A DNA stretch of 64,000 bases from Sepioteuthis lessoniana. Lineage: Eukaryota > Mollusca > Cephalopoda > Myopsida > Loliginidae. The notes beneath the pieces were generated by a model that was not told the DNA's origin, did not search any database, and worked only from the letters and a program-made list of their open reading frames with translations. Positions 11,311-21,963 of the stretch are shown piece after piece. The translations under genes were made by a program, and so were the position numbers. The stretch is from positions 164,037,213 to 164,101,212 of the forward strand of contig OY757904.1 of NCBI GenBank assembly GCA_963585895.1. The letters run 5' to 3'. Each line of letters begins with the position of its first letter. Position 1 is the stretch's first letter.

Positions 11311-11720
11311 TTTGATTTTCTGATTATGATTCTTTTGACATCTATTACATTTTCTTTTTATATTTTATTTCTGTAATTGAGCATAGGGATAGGTCATTGT
11401 TTCTTACCACACCATATGAGGTGTTTAGTCTCTCAGGAAGGTGAGTATTTATTCTTATATTATGGAATTTTTTCAGTTTTAGTAATATCTCAATTTGTTT
11501 TTTCGTTGCCACCTCTATAAGGATGGTTTCATTTTTTTAGATTTTTGATTGAAATGGAAGTAATTATAGAGAAAATGTTTTTTTCAATAATAAAAGGTGA
11601 TAATTTTGTAAGAGTGAATTCTTTTGATTACAGTATAATGAATTTGGGGTATTGTTCTTCTTGATCTGACTTGGATTCATAATGGGGTCTTTTTGTTTTT
11701 TTCATTAGCCATAAAAATAA
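11310..11720 (-). pseudogene. LINE-R: ORF1 RNA-binding part
   Basis: Conceptual minus-strand reading gives ETILIEVATKKQIEILLKLK, then LPERLNTSYGVVRNNDLSLC. These resemble the RNA-binding region of ORF1 in I/Jockey-type LINEs (a valine/lysine-rich 'LLVEV' strand followed by SLNTSRGV-like residues). A parallel, better-preserved ORF1 start lies at 34240-34024. The protein would coat element RNA. The remainder of ORF1, with its zinc knuckles, is missing, and the sequence passes directly into endonuclease. Confidence 0.65.
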
Positions 11721-11734
11721 GTTTTGAGTTTTGT

Positions 11735-12235
11735 TGACTATGATCCCCACATACTACAGAGCCCCACTTGGGGATATGCCGATTCACCAATGGATATCAG
11801 GGCTACATAATCAGCATATTCATGCTGATGATAGTTACATTGTGTTCTTAGGTTTTCATTCCCAAGATAATTACTCAGCCAGGTACAGGAAGGGGTATGA
11901 GTCTTTCCTCAGCATGATTGATCCAACAGCCATTGCCCTCTGATTCAGATTTTTGCAAAAATCTGAAAGAGGGCTGACAAGAATAGCCAAATGATCAGAT
12001 TGGGACTCTTCAATGGCCCATCTACCTCAGTAAGGGCTAAAGTGGAGCGTCACAAGTCATATGACCATTTCAGTAGCTGAGTTACAGACTGCTCAGTCAC
12101 CAGAATCCCATCCTCAAACATTATAGGTCACCACCCACAGCCAACAGGTTGCCTCATTGGGGAGGGGAGAAGTCTTACCCCTCTGTAGAGGTGTAGTCAG
12201 CATATTCTACAGCCTCAGCAGACAGGGTAAAGAAT
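11735..12235 (-). repeat. LINE-R 5' leader, about 500 bp
   Basis: This block is repeated at 34355-34866 in the same orientation and order, about 75-80% alike by eye. In both places it lies directly upstream of LINE-R ORF1 on the minus strand, so I read it as the LINE-R 5' leader. Its outermost 80-90 bp (GGCTGTAGAATA..., CAGAGGGGTAAGAC) recur alone at about 58205-58300 and 62465-62545 on the plus strand. Confidence 0.7.
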
Positions 12236-12387
12236 TAAATTGAAATCAACAAGTAAACAGAATTCAAAAATGATTGTGGAGCTGGTTCATAAGTGATACA
12301 GGATCCTTTTATTGAAATGACTTGAATAAGGAGCTGGTCCATATAAAATGTCAATTTCTGGAACTCCTCATGTAAATCCACATGATA

Positions 12388-13281
12388 CGTGGTGCATTCA
12401 ATAAGTTTTCAGACTTTTTTGTACAGGCATTTAAAATTGTTGTAGACTCTTGAAAATTCACTATGTTATTGCTATACAACTTATGAGATTACTGACCAAT
12501 TTTTATGATTTCAGGTTCAAATCAACAGCTACAGCAGCAATTGGAATACACCCTACTAAAGCCTGATTGTCACAGCTGGTGAATTTCAAAAATGCTATCT
12601 GACACTTTTGAAGAACAATATGCAATAAAATTCTGTTTTAAACTTGGAAAAAATGCCACAGAAACATATGGAATGCTTCAGACTGCTTTTGGAGCATCTT
12701 GCATGAATCGAGCATCAGTTTTTGAGTGGCATAAGAGATTCAAGGAAGGCAGGGAGTCTGTGAGGGATGATGAAAGGTGTGGGAGGAGTAAGGAAGTTAA
12801 TACACCTGAGTTGATTGACCATAGGGTTAGGGTTACTATGTTGAGGTTTAAGGGAGTTCAGGAAGAGATTCCATTGGAAAAGGCCAGCACACTTCAAATC
12901 GGGTCAGTGGCATTTCCACCAGGACAATGCACCAGTCCACAACTCTATCCTTGTCACAGACTATTTGACCAAGATAGGCATCAAAACAGTTCCTCAGCCT
13001 CACCATAGTCCAGATCTTGCTCCCTGTGACTTTTGGTTATTCCCTAAGCTCAGAGGCTGTCATTATGAGACAATTGAGGAGATGAAAGAGGCTGTGACAA
13101 AGATCATTGACACGCTCACACAAGAGGATTTCCATGGGGACTTCCAGAAGTTGTTTGAACGGTACAACAAGTGCATTGCAGCCGGAGGAGATTACTTCGA
13201 AGGGGACTAGAGTTTCATGTGTGTACTATCAATAAAAGTGCCCATACGAAAAAAGTCTGGAATCTTATTTAATGATCCTCA
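12388..13281 (+). mobile_element. mariner-type transposon, family 1, internally deleted
   Basis: A DNA transposon lies between TA dinucleotides at 12386-12387 and 13282-13283. Its terminal inverted repeats are about 30 bp; the shared inner part is CAGACTTTTTT followed by GTACAGGCA on the left, with the matching complement at about 13235-13270. It is 894 bp, compared with about 1.3 kb for the sister copy at 44363-45687. The difference is an internal deletion of about 430 bp. It cannot make active transposase but could have been moved in trans. Confidence 0.85.
12592..13210 (+). pseudogene. mariner transposase remnant, family 1
   Basis: The N-terminal part (12592-12820) encodes the paired-type helix-turn-helix domain: FEEQYAIKFCFKLGKNATETY, then SVFEWHKRFKEGRESVRDDERCGR. 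The reading then jumps across the deletion to the C-terminal catalytic part. That part includes the QDNAP block with the second catalytic aspartate (about 12925) and HHSPDLAPCDFWLFPKL with the third (about 13028), ending CIAAGGDYFEGD. The first aspartate block, VTCDESW in the sister copy, lies in the lost segment. Mariner transposases cut at TA sites using a D,D,D triad. Confidence 0.85.
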
Positions 13282-13284
13282 TAC

Positions 13285-13610
13285 ATTCATTATTGCTTGT
13301 GACAATTCTTCTTTGCTTTTAATTTAGTATCCATTCTTGTTAACTCATTGCTTCAGAATGCCTCATAAGTTTTCAATCGAGTCAGAGGTTAACAGAAGCC
13401 AAATTGTTGCAGTTACTCCCTAGTTTTATGTGGTGCATGTGAAGGAGCATTATTTTGTATACCATGGTTCTCCTGAAAGGGATCCTTTGCTTTTTAATGA
13501 AGGTTTAAGGTGCTCTCTCAGGAAGACTATATAAGCATCTGCAGTCATTTTAATACTTTTCCCAAACCAACTATGATACTGTGACGGCACCACCTAAATG
13601 CAGGAGTAGT
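13285..13610 (-). pseudogene. Tc1-like transposase fragment (old)
   Basis: Minus-strand reading in shifting frames gives MTADAYIVFLREHLKPSLKS, then LLTSDSIENL and later KSKEELSQAIM. These match the catalytic C-terminal third of Tc1-like transposases: the 'TADAYI..L..HL.PSL' block, the SPD-IE-LW block and the 'KEELSQAI' end. Stops and frame changes are frequent, so the copy is old. No terminal inverted repeats were found. It abuts the right end of the mariner at 13281, so the mariner may have landed beside or inside it. Confidence 0.6.
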
Positions 13611-15421
13611 AGGATTATGGCAGTCAGTGCGAGAAAGGGAATTACTACTATACCCTTAGCATTAAGTCAGGTCATTTCCCCCATATCCATAGTCATACTT
13701 CAGACTCCCTTTTTCACTTCGTAGGATAGAGAAAGTGAAAGCGTATCATTGAGTGAACTTGAAAACTACATTACAGGGGAAAAACAAGGTCACTTCTGGA
13801 AAACAGTGCGGACAGATTGAAAGGAAAAAGAGGCAGTTGTCTGAGAAGCAAGATGAACACATTCGGATGGGTTGAAAATCATCTACATTTTTGCCAATAG
13901 TATTCCGATACCATTGTGAAGTGAAGTTCATCCTGTTTATACCAGACAGAAGAAATAAACTGTTTGGGAACAAGGAGACAATTATTCTGCTGGAAGAATC
14001 ACCCTGCTTAAAGTGGCCAATATAACCCATAGCCATACTGGCAAAAGAAAGAGAACAACAAAGTTAAGTACAAGCTTATATCTATATTCTCTATGTCGGC
14101 CAAGAACAAAGAACTCTGTTTTTGTATCATTCATACATACTTATGCGCACACATTACAAACAGTTTCTTTTTTTTTGTTTTTCTTTCTGTATATATTGAA
14201 TGGCATTATATTTTGAACATCGTGTTTTGTCTGAATCCTTTTCCTAACTCTAATGCACATTTGTGTATTAGAGGTTCTCTCACTAAACTTTATAATGCAT
14301 TGGTGATCCCTTTTAAATAGAGAAATGAGCCAAAACCCAGACACTTTTTTATTCTTAACACTTATGTGTGGCATGTGGGTGGGATACCAGATTTCTTATT
14401 GTCAAAATTCCAGGTCAAACTGAGTATTCCCTCACCCTGTGCCATAACAATACCTCCAATAAAACCAGCACAAATCATGATATCTTTTCCTTTTTGTTGG
14501 TGTCCCAAGCACTGATGGTGATCATATTTATTTGTTATACAGCATCAATCAAAATCTCGTCTTATACAATTCGTACTCACTCACCAGCCAAACATTCAGT
14601 TGAAAAACCAACATAAACTGGGTGTTGTTTGAATGGTGGCTTACTACAAAATAATAATAAAACATGTTGGTACACAAGTAGGCTCCGCACATGCATCTGG
14701 TTGAAATATAAAAATAAATAAAAATAATAGCCCTTTTTTTTCAACCAATCAAAAACCTTCCACCCTACAAATCTTTCTGGAGTTGTTCCAATTTTAGAAT
14801 ATGTACCACCACTGAAGCTGGAGTTGATTCTTTCCCCAAAGCACCCACAGACTTGACAGCAGTTCACCTCTCACCTTGGACAAGGATAGAGACAACTGCT
14901 GCCTTATCAACAAACTCACATCCCCACAACAGGTCGGACCTACCATGAAGTGGGTCACTTACAAGACATATACTGGGCAAAGAATGAACTCACACTCACT
15001 GGCCTCCTGACCAATCCAGAGGGAGAAAGAACACTTGAGACTACAAATTTTACACCACACAACTTCTGTTTGTTTTACAATAAAACAAATTTGACTCCAA
15101 AATTTTGTCTGTTACAATTTTCCTTGTTACCATACGTTTGTCTATAACACATTTACAACCCATCCTTTGCTCTAGCTATCAGGGGGAGCCCGAGAACCAT
15201 CCGTGAATAAAAACTTCAAGAAGTCAACCATCCTGTAATCTTCTGCTCATTTCAGATGCTTTTGTGTCAATGGAGATGTTGTCACTGGTCTCACTGATGT
15301 CCTCACCTTTTTTTGAAGATGACATTAAGTAGTTCTGGACACAGTTATTTTTCAAGTACACCTGAAAAGTTCTCCGCAGGTCAGTCTTGTATTATTCACA
15401 GCATCATGTTCAATTTGTCAC
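13611..15421. other. No gene recognised
   Basis: Composition is mixed, with several less AT-biased patches (13611-13760, 14780-14960, 15170-15420). Open frames here are short and lack known motifs. Parts may be old repeats, but I found no partner copies in the window. Confidence 0.4.
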
Positions 15422-15435
15422 AGAGAGCCTGAGTA

Positions 15436-15730
15436 TGTATTTATCAACCCCTTCGTCCAGGCAGGATGTGACACAGGGTCAATTTTTAAGCAGAGTTTTA
15501 CAGGTTTGAATTCAGAGTTTTCCTTCATCTAGACTGGTTGCCTAAACTAGGCTGAAGAATTCAGTCTGGCCTGCTGTTTACCCATAGCTGGAGGGAGAAT
15601 AAGAGGATTCATACCTTTCCCAAGGGTATTAGTGCTTTGTAAAAGGTAATTAGCTTTGTCCAGGATTTGAACTTGTGTTGCCATGTCCATTTTCTATGAT
15701 GATAACCATTACACTATGGCCCCCTCCCAT
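15436..15730 (-). mobile_element. SINE family B, copy 2
   Basis: This copy matches 4712-5011 over its whole length and has the same orientation. It is flanked by a 14-bp duplication with one mismatch, AGAGRCCTGAGTA-like, at 15422-15435 and 15731-15744. On its own strand the head is GTGTAATGGTTATCATC-like, box B is TTCAAATCC-like, the core holds GGGAAAGGTATGAATCC, and the tail ends near 15445 in GAAGGGGTTG. Confidence 0.82.
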
Positions 15731-15744
15731 AGAGAACCTGAGTA

Positions 15745-16144
15745 AACAACCCTCGAGTGACCTTTATTAGCCTTCTTATGTAATTTTGTAGGAGCTACAA
15801 CAACTTTTTTCACGGTTTGGTGATATCTTCCAATTATTTGGGATATTTTTAATGCTTATTTACCTTTTGCAAGTTCAGATGTTATAAAAAAACTTTTTAA
15901 AAGCAGTTACATTACATTTGCAACCCATAATTGCACAAAGTCACTCGTTAATAATCGGGAACACTGAAATATCAAGTAACTTATGTAAATCGCTGCAGTT
16001 TGTTTACACTTACACAGAACCTGAGTTTTTACACAGCATGCACATAAAATTGTTGCCATCATTCTGTGAAAACTTTATTAAATTCCATCTTGTAGTTTTG
16101 GGATAAAATGTAAAATTGTCAACTTATTAATCATTTTTTACAAA

Positions 16145-16192
<48 letters not shown>

Positions 16193-16576
16193 TGTGGGAA
16201 ACATTGCAGTATAATAGAAAACAGAAAGTTCAATGTAACTTCTTCTAAAGGAAGACATTTACATTTACTAGTCATTGACCTTTTAGAAGCTTGATTATTA
16301 AAATATTCTTAGAACTGTTTTCAAAGACCTGTTTTCTCAAATGCAGGCAATTTATTGAAGTTCAACTTAAATGCTTGTCATTTTATATTTAATAATTGAT
16401 TGTAATGAATAAAAAAAAGAATTTACTTATTTTATTAAGAGGTTTCTGTAAATATCAATGGCCAGCTACTTAATGGTTTATGGTTTGGTTAAGAACTGTT
16501 TATTGTCTCAGTTTAATCTTTGAAGAGATCAAGAAGCGATAACTAATACATTCAAGTAGCAATACTCACAACACCG
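15745..16576. repeat. AT-rich DNA with (AT)n at about 16147-16187
   Basis: No gene is seen. A run of about 20 AT dinucleotides lies near 16147-16187. The remainder is AT-rich single-copy-looking sequence. Confidence 0.6.
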
Positions 16577-16586
16577 TAAATGTAGA

Positions 16587-16830
16587 GGGCGGGGGTATCC
16601 TCGTGGTGTAATGGTTAAAGCGATGGACTGCGGAATCATAGTAAGCGAGTTTGTACTCTAGTCGTGTTATTACGTTCCCTTTCAGGCAAATAGCCTTGGG
16701 AAAGGTATGAACCCCCTTATCCTCCCAGCTATGTGTTAAATAGTACCAGTGTTCTTCTAGGAGAATGGCTTTGGCACTAAATAACCGACAAAGCTTGATA
16801 TGCCATTAAACAAAGAAACCAAACCAAACC
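16587..16830 (+). mobile_element. SINE family A, copy 1
   Basis: A 244-bp tRNA-derived SINE is flanked by a perfect 10-bp duplication, TAAATGTAGA, at 16577-16586 and 16831-16840. The head reads CTCGTGGTGTAATGG (box A-like), followed by a box B-like region with GAGTTTGTACTC. The core includes GGGAAAGGTATGAACC. The tail, GGCACTAAATAACC... GATATGCCATTAAAC, matches the LINE-R 3' tail and ends in AAACC-type repeats. The head most resembles a tRNA-Gln or tRNA-Glu type, but I am unsure of the parent tRNA. Confidence 0.88.
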
Positions 16831-16840
16831 TAAATGTAGA

Positions 16841-17830
16841 CATATGCATTTTTAGTGGCTTTCATCTAAAAAATGTTTATAAAATCGCTATAAACCCATA
16901 AAATTCTGTTAAAATATACATTAAATGAAAGGAAATTGATTAATCTAATAGTTTGTTAAGTTTGGTTTTATGTGCATTGTTTTTTTTTTAATAACTTTTT
17001 ACTGATGAGACAGAAGAAGAAAATGAATATTCAAACACCCATTTTTGGCAAATAATTTACTCACACCAAAGCATGTTAGTATATTTCACTTATTTACAAA
17101 AACTTACAGTTATGTGAATCTGGTTAAAGTTGGCAGAAAACTAAGATAAAGAATGCCATTTAATAGACTAATAATTTAGCTCGGTCAGTTACTTTTGTCA
17201 TAAGTTATTCTTAGAATTCAGCTTCTGTGTTATAGTAACTTCTCGTAAAAATTCCACTCAATCACAAATTGGTGAAACAGACTTTTATTAGTTTTTTCTG
17301 CATTTCATGTTTTGTTTTTTAGAAATTGATGCCTTGTAATCATCATAAGCATGCATAATCTATACAGTTTTACCTTAAACTATTAGCACATTATTCTCTT
17401 AGTTCACTACCTGCTTTAATGTAATATTTTCCTTGGGGTGAAGTATATATTTCTGACTTATAAATATAAGGTTGAATCTTTTATTTTATAAAATAAATAC
17501 TGCTTATTAGAATTTTAAGGAAATAACTAAATAAATTTTTGATATTACAAACAATCCCTTCGAGAGAAAAAAATTTGATGTAAAAAAAATGTTGTTTGAT
17601 TTTACATAAAGTTTAACATAAAGTAAAAATGTATATTTATTTGTGAAGTAGGGAAAAAGTAGGGAAAAAACTAGTGGTAAGTAGGGGTAAAATTAAACTG
17701 TATGAGAATCTTTCAAAAATGAATTAGATCGAAGTGAACCCCGAATTGAATAAAATTTGGTGTATTTATTTTGATAATGGTTATCATTAATAGTTTTTGC
17801 TATAAATGTGATTTGTCAGTGAAAACACAA
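16841..17830. other. AT-rich DNA, no gene seen
   Basis: AT-rich sequence without recognisable coding, RNA or repeat features beyond short A and T runs. Confidence 0.55.
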
Positions 17831-17929
17831 TAACACATCACTCAATAAGTCCCAGGCCTAGCAAATAAAACAATAACTTTTAGGCAAAATTCAACTTTAT
17901 TCATCAACATAGTCTCCTTTTAAGGTGAT

Positions 17930-19440
17930 ACACTAACAATTTTGATGCCTTTTTTGTTGAATGATTTGTTTTTGGCCTCCAAATATGCCTCAGTTTCCAG
18001 TATCACTTCCTCATTGGAGCCAAATCTCTTTCTCAGGAGCATTCTTTTAAGATATGCAAACAGCCAGTAGTTGCTGGGGCCAGATCTGGAGAATATGGTG
18101 GATGTAGAAGCAATTCAAAGTGCAATTCATGTAGTTTTGACATCATTTCTATCAACTTGTGACACGGTGCTTTGTCTTGGTGAAAGAGCACTTTTTCTTC
18201 TTCATTTGAAGCCGTTTTTTGGCAATTTCTTCCTTCAAATGCACCAATAATGCTACATAATATTCGCTATTGATGTTTCTTCCTTTATCATGGTAATCAA
18301 TGAAAAAATACCTTGCGCATCCCAAAACCTTGCCTGCTGATGTTTGTGTCTTTGAATTGAATTACCATAACCAGAAAATCTGCCGAACACCTACACACGA
18401 TATATGGGAACACTGGACAGCTATTTTAACCTTATTAGGTCTCATCAGCAGTGTACACTGTAATCTCCACCACTGGAGATCGAACCAGCAACCACAGATT
18501 GCAGAGCCGAAACTCTACAACTGAGCCACCAGTTCATATCGCTCACAAGTAATGCCAAATCAACTAGTGATGATAATTGCATGGCCAAATAACCTAAATG
18601 TGTCTTGCAAGTTACATCCGTACTGTTTCCAGAGGACACAGTCACTCACCAAGGCCACATCTTCCCAAGAAGCTTAGAAATACGCATCCGCGTAATCATT
18701 ATACCTCGGGGCAAGGGAATAGATGTACATATTTTGTTTTTTTTTAAGTAGAGCAATTGTCCAGTGTTCCCATATATCGTGTGTAGGTGTTCGGCGGATT
18801 TTCTAGTCATGGTAATCCAATTCACAATATTAATTCCTCTACTTAAAAAATAAAAAATATGTATGTTTGTGTCTTTGGTCACTTTGGATGACTTTCACCT
18901 GCTGCTGTCCACACAGCTGACTGTCAATTTGACTCCAGAGGGAAATGGTGGATCCATGTTTCATCCATCGTCACATATTTATGCAAAAACTTTTTTTTGT
19001 TGCATTGAAACAGTTGCAAACAACGCTCTGAATCGTTGACGTGTCATTGTTTTTGATCGACTGTGAGCAAACGTGGCACCCACTTTGAACACAGCTTTCT
19101 CATTGACAACTGTTCATGCAAAATGGGGAATACACTGCCTTCTGATATCTTCAATTCTTCTGCTATCTCATGCAACTTCAATTTATGATCAGCCAAAATG
19201 AGTTTGTGGAGATTTTTGGTGTTTTCTGGGATAACTGCTGAATTTGGACAACGTTCAGCATCATTTGTGTCTGTACAACAGCACTTAAAGTCAGTATACC
19301 ACCTCTTAACCATTGTTTCTGACAGAGCAGAGTCCAAATAATACTTATCAAGCCATTGCTTTCCTTGAGCAGTATTTTTCCCATCAAAAAGTAATGCTTT
19401 ATCAACACATGAAATTAAGATTTTTCCATTGTTTTGAAAA
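17930..19440 (-). pseudogene. mariner transposase remnant, family 2
   Basis: The open part at 19337-19044 reads SETMVKRWYTDFK, then ERCPNSAVIPENTKNLHKLI, LHEIAEELKISEGSVF and HEQLSMRKLCSKWVPRLLT. This is the helix-turn-helix half and linker of a widespread mariner subfamily. An upstream frame gives MLIKHYFLMGK. After the inserted 510-bp element, the C-terminal half reads DYHDKGRNINSEYY, then QMKKKK. It ends CITLKGDYVDE at about 17935, the conserved end of this subfamily. Stops and frame changes show it is inactive. Confidence 0.82.
18353..18862 (-). mobile_element. 510-bp element with long inverted arms and an internal tRNA-like unit
   Basis: The element interrupts the mariner and is flanked by a perfect 14-bp duplication, ATGTTTGTGTCTTT, at 18339-18352 and 18863-18876. 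Arms of about 70 bp at 18353-18421 and 18753-18823 are inverted copies of each other (shared: CGAACACCTACACACGATAT). A second, shorter inverted pair lies at about 18727-18752 and 18835-18862. Between the arms, 18531-18463 on the minus strand resembles a tRNA: GTGGCTCAGTTGTAGAG as box A and GGTTCGATCTCC as box B. The 14-bp duplication suggests target-primed insertion, while the arms look like a fold-back element. I do not recognise the family. Confidence 0.7.
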
Positions 19441-19454
19441 TTTGCAACTGTAAG

Positions 19455-19708
19455 TAAAATAGAAAAGTTGGCGACCTTAGTCGAGGGTGACCCAAAGGCT
19501 CCCTTTTCAGTAGCTACAACACCAAGGTGTAGGGGAGGGCACTACTCCTTCCCTGGATTGCTCCACTTTACCGTTGATGCTTACCTTGTAATGCTGAGTG
19601 TTAAGCAAGGTGTTATCAAGTACCATTTTTTGAGTCTTTGATATGACTCAACCTAGGATTGAACCCTGGTCTCCTGGAATATTGGGGAACACTCTACTCA
19701 TTAGCCAC
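19455..19708 (-). mobile_element. tRNA-derived SINE, family E
   Basis: Minus-strand reading from about 19708 gives GTGGCTAATGAGTAGAGTG (box A-like) and then AGGGTTCAATCCTAGG (box B-like). A unique body of about 170 bp follows, ending near GGTCGCCAACTTTT. It lies inside the 5' untranslated part of mariner family 2. I found no other copy and no clear target duplication, so the edges are approximate. Confidence 0.6.
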
Positions 19709-20141
19709 TGGCATTTAAATAATAGTAATTTGTAAACTCATAATTTGATTGGGCTCAAATTTTGACATGTGCCATTTGAAGGTTAGTACTTTATAAAAAT
19801 TATATGAATTTTTTTTATTAGTGGCACTATCTATATGTCAGGCCTTTGACTTATTGTGTGATGTGTTATATTGTCCAAAAATTACCAGGAAAATAGTAGC
19901 CTTTTTTGTCCACAATTTTTCCAACTTTAAGTGCTTATATTTTGAAAAGCTATGGATGGATTTTGATAATTTAAAAACTTGAAATCTTATATCAATCTAT
20001 ATTTCAGAGATATCTTAATTTGTTATAGCAAAATCTTATTTTAAATTTTTTCATGAGCATAGGTAATTTAAGTACAGACATGAAATGGAAGTTCACAATC
20101 ATAGAATCCTTAATAACCTATTTCCTACTGTAAGGCAACTT

Positions 20142-20310
20142 AAAACATTTAATCATCTTTGTTTCTTCATCATTCTGCCTTCACAAGTCTGGTACAAGGC
20201 TGACTTAAAACATTAAATCATCTTTGTTTCTTCTTCGGTCTGCCTTCATGAGGCTGGCACAGGGCTTATTTAAAATATTTAATCATCTTTATTTCTTCAT
20301 TGTTCTGGGA
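20142..20310 (+). repeat. Tandem repeat, 65-bp unit, about 2.6 copies
   Basis: Units start at 20142, 20207 and 20272, each beginning AAAAYATTWAATCATCTTTR and containing TCTGCCTTCA and GGCTGRCTT-like words. The third unit is partial. No coding role is evident. Confidence 0.75.
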
Positions 20311-21700
20311 TTATACTTGCTCCTGACATTAGCGAGTCTTGTGTATTTAGACTTTTCTCTAACTCTCAACCCAGGGCTGTCTGCACCCCTACCCCCAGCC
20401 AACACCCAGATGGTGTGATGTCTTGAGTCTCCTCTGTTCTTTGCCCACTGCTCACTGCTTGGGATTGAAAACTTCATCATTATACATTTTTCAAATGCCC
20501 ACACACCTTGTGGCTGCTCTTCCTTCTGGCAACCCACCTATGCAATTCATATGACATTTCCACTGTCTTTTGTTTACCTTAAGTCACAGGGGCATCCTGT
20601 TTTTGAAATCCACAAACTTACACAGCTTGTCAGGGGTCAATCTGTAACATTTTAGTATTATGCAATCACATGGTTCTGAGGTACTTTTTTTAAGAGGAAT
20701 GCTGACAGAACTAGAGCTATTTTTGGCACTGCCCCCTGAGGGGTTTGCTTCTTGCAGGGTACATCACATTAATCCAACTTTGTGTCGCATTCCAACACTG
20801 TGCAAGTGTGTGTGTATGGGGGGTACGTTTATAATTACTCAGTGATTGCCACTGGGAACTAGGAACTGAATATGGATAGCTGGAAATAAGTAATGTAAAG
20901 GTTGAAATCTTTGATAAAAATGCCTCTTTTATCTTATATATAGTGTGTTAGAATAAAAAAATGGATTTATTAAATGTTTAACAACCCTTAAACTGGTATC
21001 GAACATATTCAGGTAGTCTATAATTGTAGGTAACAGATGCTAAGTTACTGAGAATATGATTATATTCTTTTGTCTACTGTTTTAATGGGGGTAACAAAAG
21101 AATCCACTTGTTTGCTACATATTTCTCATTGAATAAAGTAAATGGTTCTTGGTGAACCTAACCCATTTAACTACAGATGAATTACATTTATATTCGAACC
21201 AAGAGAGACAATGTGTTTAATAGATGGTACCAAATGAAAAAATATATATCAGTGTTGTTAAAAATAGATGAAATGTTGGGAGCAAAAGAGAATAAAATTA
21301 AAAACTGAATTGATAATGACATATTTGATGAAGTAGAGAATCATGGCGATAATGCAATATCTATAAAAATAGGAGGTACTAGAAAAAGGAAAGATGGTGA
21401 AGTTGTAACAAAAGCAAGTTTGTATAAGGGGTTATGAGGAAGATACAAACAATATCTGAAAAGGTTCTCCAATCTGTTCCAGGAAAAAAAGTTTGTGTAA
21501 CCCTTTTCTTGCCTTCTTCTAACAAGTGTATATTTCACACTTAAGATATAAAAGCTGCTGCATATTTGTAAGATGACAAAATTGAATGTGAAATTTACCT
21601 CAGATACCTACCTGAATTTTTTTAATGGAAACTTGTGGAAACTAAATAAAACTGAATGCATATGGGTTATATGATGCAACTAAAGCATATTACATAAGAG
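20311..21700. other. No gene recognised
   Basis: Mixed composition with a less AT-biased part at 20340-20860. Short open frames there carry no motif. I see no repeat partner in the window. Confidence 0.45.
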
Positions 21701-21710
21701 TCAGAAATGA

Positions 21711-21953
21711 AGGGGGTGTCCTCGTGGTGTAATGGTTAAAGCGATGGACTGTGGAATCGTAGTACACGAGTTCGTACTCCAGTTGCGCTATTACATTCAC
21801 TTTCAGGCAAATACCCCTGGGAAAGGTATGAACCCCCTTATCCTCCCAGCTATGGGTTAAATAGTACCACTACTGTTCTTCTAGGAGAATGGCTTTGGCA
21901 TTAAATAACCTAAAAAGAGTTGATATGCCATTAAACAAAGAAACCAAACCAAA
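21711..21953 (+). mobile_element. SINE family A, copy 2
   Basis: A 243-bp copy of the SINE at 16587-16830 is flanked by a perfect 10-bp duplication, TCAGAAATGA, at 21701-21710 and 21954-21963. Its box B-like part, GAGTTCGTACTCC, is closer to a tRNA consensus than in copy 1. The tail, GGCATTAAATAACC... TTGATATGCCATT, ends in AAACC-type repeats. The clean flanks suggest a recent insertion. Confidence 0.9.
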
Positions 21954-21963
21954 TCAGAAATGA

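Larger units (their letters stand above)
7135..12235 (-). mobile_element. LINE-R copy 1: RNase H-bearing I/Jockey-type LINE (decayed)
   Basis: This long minus-strand non-LTR retrotransposon reads from about 12235 down to about 7135. In order it shows a 5' leader (12235-11735), the RNA-binding part of ORF1 (11720-11310), an endonuclease (11270-10830), a reverse transcriptase (about 9480-8220), RNase H (about 8220-7600) and a C-terminal zinc-knuckle-like region (about 7400-7235). RNase H together with the GDFN-type endonuclease places it near the I/Jockey group. The ORF1 part joins the endonuclease directly, so this copy has an internal deletion. A 5'-truncated copy of the same family sits inside it on the other strand at 9748-10390. 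The usual 3' tail of the family is not seen at 7135. Confidence 0.82.
17831..19870 (-). mobile_element. mariner-type transposon, family 2, holding two insertions
   Basis: The terminal inverted repeats read TAACACATCACTCAATAAGT at 17831 and its near-complement at about 19840-19868, with TA at the edges. The transposase lies on the minus strand. At about 2.04 kb it is longer than a normal mariner because it contains a 510-bp element (18353-18862) and a SINE of about 250 bp (about 19455-19708). Without these it is about 1.28 kb, the usual mariner length. Confidence 0.85.

Noticed and set aside
14577-14867. 96-codon minus-strand frame with cysteines
   Set aside because: No domain is recognisable and no neighbouring exon-like pieces were found.
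16587-16660. Working tRNA gene
   Set aside because: It is the head of a SINE with a 10-bp target duplication and a LINE-type tail; an identical context occurs at 21711.
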